Shown here: piece after piece, positions 1-6,589 of the stretch
How positions within the stretch are numbered: position 1 is the first letter of the stretch
Layout: each line of letters begins with the position of its first letter
From: Betaproteobacteria bacterium
Lineage (GTDB): Bacteria > Pseudomonadota > Gammaproteobacteria > Burkholderiales > SG8-41
Assembly: GCA_028292065.1 (NCBI GenBank)
Contig: JAQGNC010000255.1
Coordinates: 1-8,502, forward strand
Reading direction: 5' to 3'
Length of the DNA: 8,502 nt
Made by a program: the position numbers and the translations under genes
The notes under the pieces: model-generated
What the model was told of the DNA's origin: nothing
Seen by the model: only the letters and a program-made list of their open reading frames with translations
The model's database searches: none

Positions 1-312
1 TACGGCGCCGTCGGCGACTGTTTTTCGTGGGGAAGCTGGATGATCCGCCGCGGTGCGCCCGCGGGGGTAGCCGTCGAATCCGCCCTGATCGTTTACCGTT
101 ACGCGACCGCTCATCTGCACTTCACGCACGCCTGCTTCGAAGTGCACCGGGAAAACGTATCGGTGCGGCGGTTCCACGAGCGCTTCGGCGCAGTGCGCGA
201 GCGTGAAGACGGGAAGAATATCCACTACCGGCTCTCGGGCGCGGCGATCGCCGCTTCGATGCGCCGGCTCGAGCGCTTTCTGCCGGCGCCGATCGACGTT
301 CTCGCCGCTTAA
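1..312 (+). CDS. GNAT family N-acetyltransferase, C-terminal part (5' end outside window)
   Basis: The frame is open from base 1 and stops with TAA at 310-312, giving the last 103 residues of a protein whose start lies outside the window; the ATG at 40 is internal. The visible stretch fits the second half of a GNAT fold: a Trp-rich strand (FSWGSWMI), a pyrophosphate-loop-like turn rich in Gly and Pro (RRGAPAG), a helix, then the NVSVRRFHERFGA motif typical of RimJ/RimL-like acetyltransferases, where the acceptor helix precedes the last strands. GNAT enzymes move an acetyl group from acetyl-CoA to an amine. Convergent to it lie two genes for a 3-amino-3,6-dideoxyhexose, so an amino-sugar N-acetyltransferase is an attractive role, but this is inference from context. 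The family assignment is fairly secure; the substrate is not known. The stop codon overlaps the stop of the opposite gene. Confidence 0.8.
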   Translation, partial: YGAVGDCFSWGSWMIRRGAPAGVAVESALIVYRYATAHLHFTHACFEVHRENVSVRRFHERFGAVREREDGKNIHYRLSGAAIAASMRRLERFLPAPIDVLAA

Positions 313-1424
313 GACCCGGCGCCGCCAAAGAACACGCGGCACGCGCGGCCGACGTGTGCGACATCCTCGTTCGTCAACGCCGGCCCCATCGGCAGGCTGA
401 GGATCTCCTCCTGCATGCGATTGGTCACCGGAAAATCTTCGCTGCTGAAGCCGGCGCCGGCGTACGCCGCCTGGCAATGGCAGGCGAGCGGATAGTGGAT
501 CTGGGTGTCGATGCCGGCGGCAGCGAGATGCTCCGCCAGCGCATGCCTGGCTTCACCGCAGCGAACCACATACAGGTGCCACGAGGACGTGCACTCGGGC
601 GCCTCGACGGGCAGGCGCAGCGGGGTGCCCGAAAGCTCGCGCGAGTACTGCGCGGCCGCCGCGGCGCGCCGCGCATTGTCGGCATCCAGCGCGCGCAGCT
701 TGACCCGCAGGATCGCCGCCTGGATTTCGTCGAGGCGCGAATTGACCCCTGCGACTTCGTGCACGTATTTCCCGCTCGATCCGTAATTGCGTAGCTTGCG
801 CAGCGATGCGGCGAGCCCGTCGTCATCGGTCGTCACCGCACCGGCGTCGCCGAGAGCGCCGAGATTCTTCGCCGGGTAGAAGCTGAAGCCCGCGGCGTCC
901 CCGAGCGCCCCTGCGCGGCGATCGTGATATCGCGCCCCGTGCGCCTGCGCCGCGTCCTCGAGCAGGCGCACACCGCGACGCTGCGCGATCTCGCGCAATT
1001 CGTTCATCGGTGCGGGGTAGCCGTACAGATGCACCGCGATGATTGCCCGCGTGTGTGCCGACACGGCGCTCTCGACGCGCTCGGGGTCGAGATTGAAGGT
1101 GTCTTGCGCTGGATCGACCGGCACCGGCGTCGCGCCGACGCCCGTGACCGCGAGCCACGTTGCGATGAAGGTATTCGCCGGCACGATCACTTCGTCCCCA
1201 GGCCCGACGCCGTACGCACGCAGCATCAGCTCGAGGGCGTCGAGGCCGTTGCCGACGCCGACGCAATGCCGCACGCCGCAGTAATCGGCGAACTCGCGCT
1301 CGAACGCTTCGGTTTCGGCGCCGAGGATGTAGCGCCCCGAATCCACCACGCGCGCGAGCGCTTCGAGAATCGCTTCGCGGCGCTCGCCGTTGATGCTTTT
1401 CAGATCGAGAAACGAGACTTTCAT
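309..1424 (-). CDS. fdtB: DegT/DnrJ/EryC1/StrS sugar aminotransferase (FdtB/QdtB-like)
   Basis: This 371-residue PLP enzyme has the usual length for the family. It should transaminate a dTDP-3-keto-6-deoxyhexose with glutamate as donor, in the cytoplasm, giving dTDP-3-amino-3,6-dideoxyhexose. Visible motifs are the N-terminal FLDLKSIN, GNGLDAL near 59-65 (phosphate side), PANTFIAT at 82-89, EDAAQAHGA at 156-164 with Asp157 for the pyridine nitrogen, and SFYPAKNLGALGDAGA at 181-196 with Lys186 as the Schiff-base lysine. The ATG at 1424 was chosen because the family N-terminus begins there and it overlaps the stop of the preceding ketoisomerase gene as ATGA, implying translational coupling. A longer open frame reaching 1820 is only the shadow of that upstream gene. 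The partner gene argues for the 3-amino sugar rather than another DegT substrate. Fuc3N versus Qui3N cannot be decided by eye, so the symbol is provisional. Confidence 0.88.
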   Translation of the reverse strand: MKVSFLDLKSINGERREAILEALARVVDSGRYILGAETEAFEREFADYCGVRHCVGVGNGLDALELMLRAYGVGPGDEVIVPANTFIATWLAVTGVGATPVPVDPAQDTFNLDPERVESAVSAHTRAIIAVHLYGYPAPMNELREIAQRRGVRLLEDAAQAHGARYHDRRAGALGDAAGFSFYPAKNLGALGDAGAVTTDDDGLAASLRKLRNYGSSGKYVHEVAGVNSRLDEIQAAILRVKLRALDADNARRAAAAAQYSRELSGTPLRLPVEAPECTSSWHLYVVRCGEARHALAEHLAAAGIDTQIHYPLACHCQAAYAGAGFSSEDFPVTNRMQEEILSLPMGPALTNEDVAHVGRACRVFFGGAGS

Positions 1425-1834
1425 GTACGCGCCTGCAGCGCGCGCCGGAACTCTTCGTAATCGCGATAGTAATCGGCCGCGTCGTAGCGCTCCGACGCGA
1501 GCACCATGCACACCGAGCCTGAAGAGAAATTGTTCAATAGCCTCCAGTGCATCGGCGGGATGTACAGCCCGTAGTACGAGCGGTTGAGGTGGAAGCGATG
1601 CTCGCGCTCGCCGTCGTCGAGAATCACATCGAAACTGCCCGACATTGCGATCATGAACTGATGGAGCGTCCGGTGCGCATGTGCGCCGCGCTCCGAGCCG
1701 CCGGGCACGTCGTAGAGGTAGTAGACGCGCTTGATGTCGAACGGCACGTGCACCTGCCCCTCGACGAACGAGAGATTGCCGCGCGCTTCGTACACTCGCG
1801 GCAGATCGATGATCCTGCATGCACCGTGTGGCAT
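1421..1834 (-). CDS. fdtA: dTDP-4-oxo-6-deoxyglucose 3,4-ketoisomerase, FdtA/QdtA cupin family
   Basis: This small cupin of 137 residues has the family's usual length. It should isomerise dTDP-4-keto-6-deoxyglucose to the 3-keto sugar, the step just before the aminotransferase encoded next. The sequence shows the family's opening (CRIIDLPRV), the GNLSFVEG strand, VPFDIKRVYYLYDVP, and then RGAHAHRTLHQF, whose two histidines match the catalytic His pair described for FdtA. IPPMHWRLLNNFS is the typical last part of the barrel. I prefer the ATG at 1834, which has AGGT six bases upstream, over the GTG at 1837, which would put that site too close. The gene ends inside the start of the aminotransferase (ATGA overlap). 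No promoter could be seen; the DNA just upstream carries what looks like a damaged gene end. Whether it makes the galacto (FdtA) or gluco (QdtA) product cannot be told from motifs alone. Confidence 0.88.
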   Translation of the reverse strand: MPHGACRIIDLPRVYEARGNLSFVEGQVHVPFDIKRVYYLYDVPGGSERGAHAHRTLHQFMIAMSGSFDVILDDGEREHRFHLNRSYYGLYIPPMHWRLLNNFSSGSVCMVLASERYDAADYYRDYEEFRRALQART

Positions 1835-1880
1835 CACGCGACCTGCCGCAAAGTTGGATCGGGAGCGTTTTCCATCGAGC

Positions 1881-2055
1881 TCACCAGGCGAAATACCGCT
1901 GCAATTGCGGCTTTTGCGCCGCGTGTTGCAGGCGCGTGAGATCGGCGAGCATCAGCAGCTTGTCGACGCCTGCGTGCGCGGGACAGCGCCCAGCCGCGCC
2001 ACATCGTGCGGCTTTCGGGTAAGTATTCGAAGAGATGGTAGCCTAAACACCCTGC
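1881..2055 (-). pseudogene. Possible frameshifted 3' remnant of an unidentified gene
   Basis: Read on the minus strand, 2040-1981 encodes a protein-like stretch (YHLFEYLPESRTMWRGWALS) and 1979-1881 encodes another in the next frame (AHAGVDKLLMLADLTRLQ, ending RYFAW and TGA at 1883-1881). Both have mostly G/C third positions, as in the real genes here, and both look like normal protein. Dropping one base from the G triplet at 1980-1982 (plus strand) joins them into about 57 residues. The upstream frame is closed by a TGA at 2058-2056, so no start is present. It ends 46 bases before the ketoisomerase start and in the same direction, so it could be the last remains of another gene of that sugar operon, or carry a sequencing error. 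I do not recognise the family. The call rests only on appearance and codon bias. Confidence 0.35.
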
Positions 2056-2086
2056 TCACTTCCATCACGTCCCGGACCCGCGCGCC

Positions 2087-3535
2087 TTGCCTGCCGATCG
2101 TACTGCCATCGGATCGACCGCCGCCGTCGCGGCGACGCCGCAAGCGATCGAACTCGCGCTGGAACATCATCGCGCAGGCCGACTCGAAGTCGCGCAAGCC
2201 CTCTACCGCAGCATCGCCGAGGCAGACCCCGCGCACGCCGGCGCGCTGCACGGCCTCGGTCTCATCGCGTTGCAGCGCGAAGATTACGCGGGCGCGCTCG
2301 ACCTCATCGAAGACGCTTTGAGGCTCGATCCTTCGAACGCGATCTTCGCGAGCAACCTCGCCACCGCCTATCAGCGCCTGGGCTCTCCGGAGCGCGCGCG
2401 CGAGTATAGCGAATGCGCGCTGCGGCTCGACCCCACCCTCGCCGCCGCTCACAACAATCTCGGCCACGCGTTGGGGTCGCTGGGCGACAACGCAGGCGCG
2501 CAAGCGTGCTACCGCAGCGCGCTCGAGCTCGAGCCGTCGTCACACCAGGCGCGGCTGAATCTCGCGCTCTCGACGCTGATGCGCGGTGACTACGCGGCAG
2601 GCCTGCCGCTGTACGAAGCGCGCTTGGACGTCGGCTCCGGCGGCGGCGCCCGGCCGCTACTCGCGAAGCTCGAACGCGTGGCGCGCTGGCACGGAGAAGC
2701 GCTCGCCGGCAAGCGCATCCTGGTGTGGACCGAGCAGGGTCTCGGCGACACCATCATGATGATGCGCTACCTGCCGCTGCTGAAGGAAAAGGGCGCGAGC
2801 CGCGTGGCCGTGTGCTGCGAGCCGGAGCTGGTGCGGCTCGTGCGGCACGTTCCATGCGTCGACGAGGTGTTCTCCAGTCTCGACAGCGCGGACTGGCCGA
2901 GCCGGTTCGACCTGCATAGTCCGATGATGAGCGTGCCGCTCGGCTTCGGCACCGCGTCCGACACGATCCCTCGACGCACGCCGTACCTGAACGTTCCCGA
3001 GCCGCTCGTTCGCACGTGGGCCGAAACGCTGTCGGCACTGCCTTCCCCGCGCATCGGGCTCGTCTGGGCCGGCGGCAAGCAGAGCGAGGCCGACGCGGAC
3101 CGCAGCATCGCACTGGCGAGCTTCGCGCCGCTTCTCGCACGCCGGCGGATGAGCTTCGTAGCGCTGCAGAAAGGACCCGGCGCCTCGCAGCTCGTGCGGG
3201 GGCGCCATCGCATCGCGCATTGGATGGACGCGTGCGAGGACCTCCTCGACACCGCTGCGCTGATCTGCGGCCTCGATCTGGTCATCAGCGTCGACACTGC
3301 GGTCGCGCACCTCGCGGGCGCCCTCGGCAAGCCGCTGTGGCTGTTGAACCGTCGCTCGAGCGAATGGCGGTGGATGCTCGAGCGCAGCGATTCGCCGTGG
3401 TACCCGACCGTGCGAATTTTCCGCCAGCGCGCGGGCGGTTGGGCCCCCGTCATCGATGAAGTCGGCGCCGCGCTCGATGTGCGATTTCCGCGGCCGACGC
3501 TCGCCGGCCGCGTGCGGCGCTTCTTCGGCGGTTGA
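2087..3535 (+). CDS. TPR-repeat glycosyltransferase, GT9-like C-terminal domain
   Basis: The 482-residue protein has two parts. Residues about 17-180 form four to five tetratricopeptide repeats, with the typical ALRLDP, NLATAYQRLG and AHNNLGHALGSLG signatures. Residues about 200-465 resemble the heptosyltransferase-like (GT9-like) domain that often follows TPRs: WHGEALAGKRILVWTEQGLGD at its start, IGLVWAGG near 323-330, and DLVISVDTAVAHLAGALGKPLWLL near 397-420, where the Asp-Thr-Ala-Val-Ala-His segment probably binds the nucleotide sugar. Such proteins are usually cytoplasmic or membrane-associated, and some modify flagellin or surface glycans; the acceptor here is unknown. The start is doubtful: the frame is closed by TAG at 2039, the only usable codon before the repeats is TTG at 2087, and no good ribosome site precedes it. 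Nearby amino-sugar genes suggest, but do not show, a shared glycan pathway. Confidence 0.85.
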   Translation: MPADRTAIGSTAAVAATPQAIELALEHHRAGRLEVAQALYRSIAEADPAHAGALHGLGLIALQREDYAGALDLIEDALRLDPSNAIFASNLATAYQRLGSPERAREYSECALRLDPTLAAAHNNLGHALGSLGDNAGAQACYRSALELEPSSHQARLNLALSTLMRGDYAAGLPLYEARLDVGSGGGARPLLAKLERVARWHGEALAGKRILVWTEQGLGDTIMMMRYLPLLKEKGASRVAVCCEPELVRLVRHVPCVDEVFSSLDSADWPSRFDLHSPMMSVPLGFGTASDTIPRRTPYLNVPEPLVRTWAETLSALPSPRIGLVWAGGKQSEADADRSIALASFAPLLARRRMSFVALQKGPGASQLVRGRHRIAHWMDACEDLLDTAALICGLDLVISVDTAVAHLAGALGKPLWLLNRRSSEWRWMLERSDSPWYPTVRIFRQRAGGWAPVIDEVGAALDVRFPRPTLAGRVRRFFGG

Positions 3536-3610
3536 GCGACTGCATCTACCCGCTCGCCGCAAGCAAGGACAACCCGCTGCAGGCGAGGGCGCGTGCGCTA
3601 CAAAACGCGG

Positions 3611-4723
3611 CTAGCGCCCGTCCACGCCTTGCTCGTTGAGGAAGCGCGAGAGCTGGTCGGCGACCGCGACGTTGTTCAGGTCCGAGAACATGAAGTGCGA
3701 GTTGCCGCGCAGACCGACTTCCGGCAGGTGCAGGACGACAGCGTTGCCGCCCTGCTTGTTCAGCGCATCGACGAACATGCGCGACGAAAGCACTTGCGCG
3801 CGGCGGCCGTCGGCAGGGAGTTCCGCGACGCGGTATCGCGGAATGTTGTCGCCGTAGACCACCTGGATCGGAATCTCGCGCAACCGCGCGAACTCGGCCG
3901 CTGTCACCGCGGTGCCCGACGGCTGGCTTCCCCGGTATAGCGGCACCGGCGGCGGCACCTGGCCTTCGGGAAACACGAAGCCGGGCTCGTACGCGACGAT
4001 CGCTTTGACCTTCTTCGAGCGCGCGCCGGCAAGCCAGCCGAACAAGCCGGACTGCGAATGCGTGACGAGGATCGCGGGGCCGATCTTGTCGAGCAGCGCG
4101 ACGAGCGCGCCGCTGATGATCTCGGGATCGTCTGAAACCGTCGGCACGAGGTGCTGCATGAACTGGTCGACGGCTTTCATCGGGAACTGCTGGACAGGCC
4201 AGACCTCGGGATATCTGGGACCCAAGCGCCAGCGCGACCACGCCCACTCCCTGCCGGCCTGTCCGGTGCGGTTCTCGACCACGGGCTTGCCGGCGAGCGT
4301 GCCGAAAGGACCGTTGAAGCTGGGATAGCCCGCGCGGCCGCGCCGTGGAAAGTCGACGATATACACCGGGAAGCCACGGCGCAGCAGCAGCGTCTGATAG
4401 CCTTCGCGGCCGTCCGGCGTGGTCTCCCACACGCGTCCCGTTCCGCTGCCGCCGTGAACGAGGATGATCGGAAGCTTTCGCGGGTTCACCGGCACCTGGT
4501 ACTGGACGTACATCTGGTCGATCCAGAAAGTCTGTCCGTCGTCGATGCTCAGCGCCGATTTGTCCGGATTGTAGACGCCCGGCGCCTGCACCTTGCGCCC
4601 GCCGACGAAGAAGCTGCCCTGCTCCGCGATCGTGATGCCGGTCGGCGGCGTGCTCGCGCAGGCGCTCACGAGTATGACGAGAGGGACGATAAAAAAATGC
4701 AGCGTGCGCAAATCGAAATTCAT
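3611..4723 (-). CDS. Predicted lipoprotein alpha/beta hydrolase, esterase-713-like
   Basis: This 370-residue protein starts with a hydrophobic signal segment (about 8-21) and a lipobox-like VSAC, with Cys22 as the likely lipidated residue, so it is probably a membrane-anchored periplasmic or outer-membrane lipoprotein. The hydrolase core follows: the oxyanion-loop HGGSGTG at 90-96, the nucleophile elbow THSQSG with Ser223, AYEPG with Glu246 as probable acid, and RGNSHFMF with His343. A glutamate acid about 23 residues after the serine recalls the Ser-Glu-His triad of Alcaligenes esterase 713, as I remember it. It likely cleaves an ester or related bond; the substrate is unknown. The ATG at 4723 is well supported by AGGAG five bases upstream. 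The gene converges with the TPR glycosyltransferase across 75 bases and diverges from the thiolase gene, possibly sharing its promoter region. Confidence 0.85.
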   Translation of the reverse strand: MNFDLRTLHFFIVPLVILVSACASTPPTGITIAEQGSFFVGGRKVQAPGVYNPDKSALSIDDGQTFWIDQMYVQYQVPVNPRKLPIILVHGGSGTGRVWETTPDGREGYQTLLLRRGFPVYIVDFPRRGRAGYPSFNGPFGTLAGKPVVENRTGQAGREWAWSRWRLGPRYPEVWPVQQFPMKAVDQFMQHLVPTVSDDPEIISGALVALLDKIGPAILVTHSQSGLFGWLAGARSKKVKAIVAYEPGFVFPEGQVPPPVPLYRGSQPSGTAVTAAEFARLREIPIQVVYGDNIPRYRVAELPADGRRAQVLSSRMFVDALNKQGGNAVVLHLPEVGLRGNSHFMFSDLNNVAVADQLSRFLNEQGVDGR

Positions 4724-4731
4724 GAAGGCTC

Positions 4732-4759
4732 CTGAAATTCAACCGTAGCGCCTTATACT
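4732..4759 (+). promoter_or_regulatory. Candidate sigma-70 promoter for the thiolase-DUF35 operon
   Basis: TATACT at 4754-4759 matches the -10 consensus in five of six positions and stands out as a TA-rich patch in GC-rich DNA. CTGAAA at 4732-4737 is a four-of-six -35 match with a 16-base spacer. Transcription would begin near 4766, leaving a leader of about 90 bases before the ATG at 4855. The same patch reads as TTTAGT or TAGTAT on the minus strand, with TTGATC (complement of 4780-4785) 17 or 19 bases away, so it could also serve the divergent hydrolase gene. The -35 overlaps the hydrolase gene's Shine-Dalgarno. This is a prediction from sequence only. Confidence 0.4.
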
Positions 4760-4854
4760 AAACGCCTGCACGGGCCGGCGATCAAACTGTTTTTAACATG
4801 CCGGATTCGAACGGACTGCCGGCCGCAGCACGAGTGTCCAACGGAGCGAGAACA

Positions 4855-6021
4855 ATGACCATCAAAGGCAAGGCTTACATCGTCGGCGCATACGAGCACC
4901 CGCTGCGCAAAGCGCCGGACAAATCGGTCGCGCAGCTGCACGCCGAAGTCGCCAAAGGCGCGATCGAAGACGCGGGGCTCACCAAGGACGACATCGATGG
5001 TTATTTCTGCGCAGGCGACGCGCCCGGCGCGAACGTCTGGAGCATGGCGAACTACATGAACCTGAAGCTGCGCCACGTCGACTCGACCGATATGGGAGGC
5101 TGCTCTTATCTCGTTCACGTGGCGCACGCCGCGCAGGCGATCGCCGCGGGCAAGTGCAACGTCGCGCTCGTCACGCTCGCCGGGCGTCCGAACTCCGAAG
5201 GCAGCTCGGGCACCCAGGTTCGCGACCGCGGGGTGAACCTTCCCGATGCGCCTTTCGAAATGCCTTACAGCCCGGTGACGGTCAACCTCTACGCGATGGC
5301 CGCGATGCGCCACATGTACGAATACGGCACGACCAGCGAGCAGCTCGCGTGGGTGAAGGTCGCCGCTTCGCATCACGCGCAGTACAACCCGAACGCGATG
5401 CTGCGCGACGTGGTCACGGTCGAGCAGGTCGTCAATTCGCCGATGATCTCCGACCCGCTGCACCGCCTCGACTGCTGTGTGGTCAGCGACGGCGGCGGCG
5501 CGGTGATCGTCGCCAAACCGGAGATCGCGCGCAGCCTCAAGCGCCCGCTGGTCAAGATCACCGGCGCGGGCGAGACGACCAAAGGCCAGATGGGCGGCAA
5601 AGTCGATCTCTCCTATTCCGGCGCGATGTGGACCGGTCCTCGCGCGTTCGAGGAAGCGGGGGTCCAGCCTTCCGACATCAAATACGCCTCGATCTACGAC
5701 AGCTTCACGATCACCGTCGTCATGCAGCTCGAAGACCTCGGTTTCTGCAGGAAAGGCGAAGGCGGCAAGTTCGTCTCCGACGGGAACCTGATATCGGGCA
5801 CCGGCAAGCTTCCGTTCAACACCGACGGCGGCGGCCTGTGCAACAACCACCCGGCCAACCGCGGCGGCATGACCAAGATCATCGAAGCGGTGCGCCAGCT
5901 TCGCGGCGAAGCGCACGCGAAGGTGCAGGTTCCCAACTGCGACCTGGCCCTCGCGCACGGCACCGGCGGCGCCCTCGGCCACCGCCACGGCAGCGCCACA
6001 CTGATCATGGAAAGGGAGTAG
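4855..6021 (+). CDS. Thiolase-superfamily protein, SCP2/lipid-transfer type
   Basis: This 388-residue protein has the length and order of motifs of SCP2-type thiolases. Cys83 in DMGGCSYLVH sits where the acyl-accepting cysteine is expected. Later come IYDSFTI (280-286, in place of the HDCF or NEAF motif), NTDGGGLCNNHPANRGG with His332 as the GHP-type histidine, and AHGTGGALGHRHG near the end. Family members act on acyl-CoA by thiolysis or condensation, and some do retro-aldol cleavage of steroid side chains with a DUF35 partner. The second catalytic cysteine of true thiolases is not visible, so the reaction is uncertain. I chose ATG 4855 because GGAG lies eight bases upstream and the product then begins like relatives; the in-frame ATG at 4798 has no ribosome site. 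The next gene starts after four bases and probably encodes its partner subunit. Confidence 0.88.
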   Translation: MTIKGKAYIVGAYEHPLRKAPDKSVAQLHAEVAKGAIEDAGLTKDDIDGYFCAGDAPGANVWSMANYMNLKLRHVDSTDMGGCSYLVHVAHAAQAIAAGKCNVALVTLAGRPNSEGSSGTQVRDRGVNLPDAPFEMPYSPVTVNLYAMAAMRHMYEYGTTSEQLAWVKVAASHHAQYNPNAMLRDVVTVEQVVNSPMISDPLHRLDCCVVSDGGGAVIVAKPEIARSLKRPLVKITGAGETTKGQMGGKVDLSYSGAMWTGPRAFEEAGVQPSDIKYASIYDSFTITVVMQLEDLGFCRKGEGGKFVSDGNLISGTGKLPFNTDGGGLCNNHPANRGGMTKIIEAVRQLRGEAHAKVQVPNCDLALAHGTGGALGHRHGSATLIMERE

Positions 6022-6025
6022 AGCG

Positions 6026-6427
6026 ATGGCGACCCAATACCAGGAACGCAAGATGCGAGACCCGGCGCTCAATCCGGGCGACGAGCCGTACTTCGAAGCC
6101 GCGAAGCAGGGCAGGCTCATGCTGAAAAAGTGCAACGCGTGCGGCGAGCACCATCACTATCCGCGCGCGCTGTGCCCTTTCTGCTTCAGCGAAAAAGTCG
6201 AGTGGGTGCAGGCGCAAGGCACCGGCGAGATCTATACCTACAGCGTGCAGCGCCGCGGCGCACCGACGCCGTTCTGCATCGCCTACGTCACGCTAGCCGA
6301 AGGTGTGAAGATGATGACCAACATCGTCGACTGCGATCTCGACAGCGTGAAGGTCGGACAGAGAGTGAAAGTCGCTTTCAAACAGACCGAAGGCGGATAC
6401 GCGATGCCGGTGTTCGTGCCGGCGTAA
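6026..6427 (+). CDS. Zn-ribbon/OB-fold protein (DUF35 family), thiolase partner
   Basis: This 133-residue protein has the usual DUF35 architecture. An N-terminal helix (about 17-30, PGDEPYFEAAKQGRL) is followed by a rubredoxin-like zinc ribbon with Cys36-x2-Cys39 and Cys50-x2-Cys53, and then an OB fold (about 59-131: GTGEIYTYSVQRRG, IAYVTLAEGVKMMTNIV, VGQRVKVAF). DUF35 proteins commonly bind thiolase-like enzymes and help present acyl-CoA, as in archaeal acetoacetyl-CoA thiolase complexes and the steroid aldolases Ltp2-ChsH2. The gene begins four bases after the thiolase stop, and its Shine-Dalgarno (GGGAG) lies inside the last codons of that gene, so the two are almost certainly co-translated and the products probably form a complex. 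All four metal cysteines are present. No activity of its own is expected. Confidence 0.9.
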   Translation: MATQYQERKMRDPALNPGDEPYFEAAKQGRLMLKKCNACGEHHHYPRALCPFCFSEKVEWVQAQGTGEIYTYSVQRRGAPTPFCIAYVTLAEGVKMMTNIVDCDLDSVKVGQRVKVAFKQTEGGYAMPVFVPA

Positions 6428-6589
6428 GCGTCTTATCGCGGACCGCTCGCGGACGTGAGGTGGCGCTGTTCGCATAACTGCCGTGTCGACGGCGGCATAG
6501 TGCGCACAGACATGTCAAAGTCCGTTCGTGCCGAGCAGGCATGGCATGCCGCAGTCGAAGCATGAACGCCGAGGAGCTGAAAGACTCGT

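Noticed and set aside
2657..3562. Minus-strand open frame of about 300 codons opposite the TPR glycosyltransferase
   Set aside because: Low-complexity composition and no domain resemblance; the plus-strand protein there is clearly real.
3551..3591. Inverted CTCGCC/GGCGAG between the convergent TPR and hydrolase genes, considered as a shared terminator
   Set aside because: A six-base stem with a loop of over 20 bases and no T-run on either strand.
4798..4854. Upstream in-frame ATG giving the thiolase 19 extra residues
   Set aside because: No ribosome site precedes it, while ATG 4855 has GGAG at a workable distance and yields a family-like N-terminus.
4753..6135. Long minus-strand open frame (460 codons) opposite the thiolase and DUF35 genes
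   Set aside because: Its translation is rich in Arg, His, Val and Ala without recognisable motifs, and it mirrors two well-supported plus-strand genes. Long antisense frames are expected in GC-rich DNA.
6436..6454. Direct repeat TCGCGGAC twice, 11 bases apart, after the DUF35 gene
   Set aside because: Too short and only two copies; could be a helical-turn-spaced binding site, but nothing else supports it.
6480..6493. Small hairpin GCCGT-GTCG-ACGGC between the DUF35 and alarmone-hydrolase genes
   Set aside because: Only five base pairs and no following T-run, so it is not a convincing terminator; such stems arise often by chance in GC-rich DNA.
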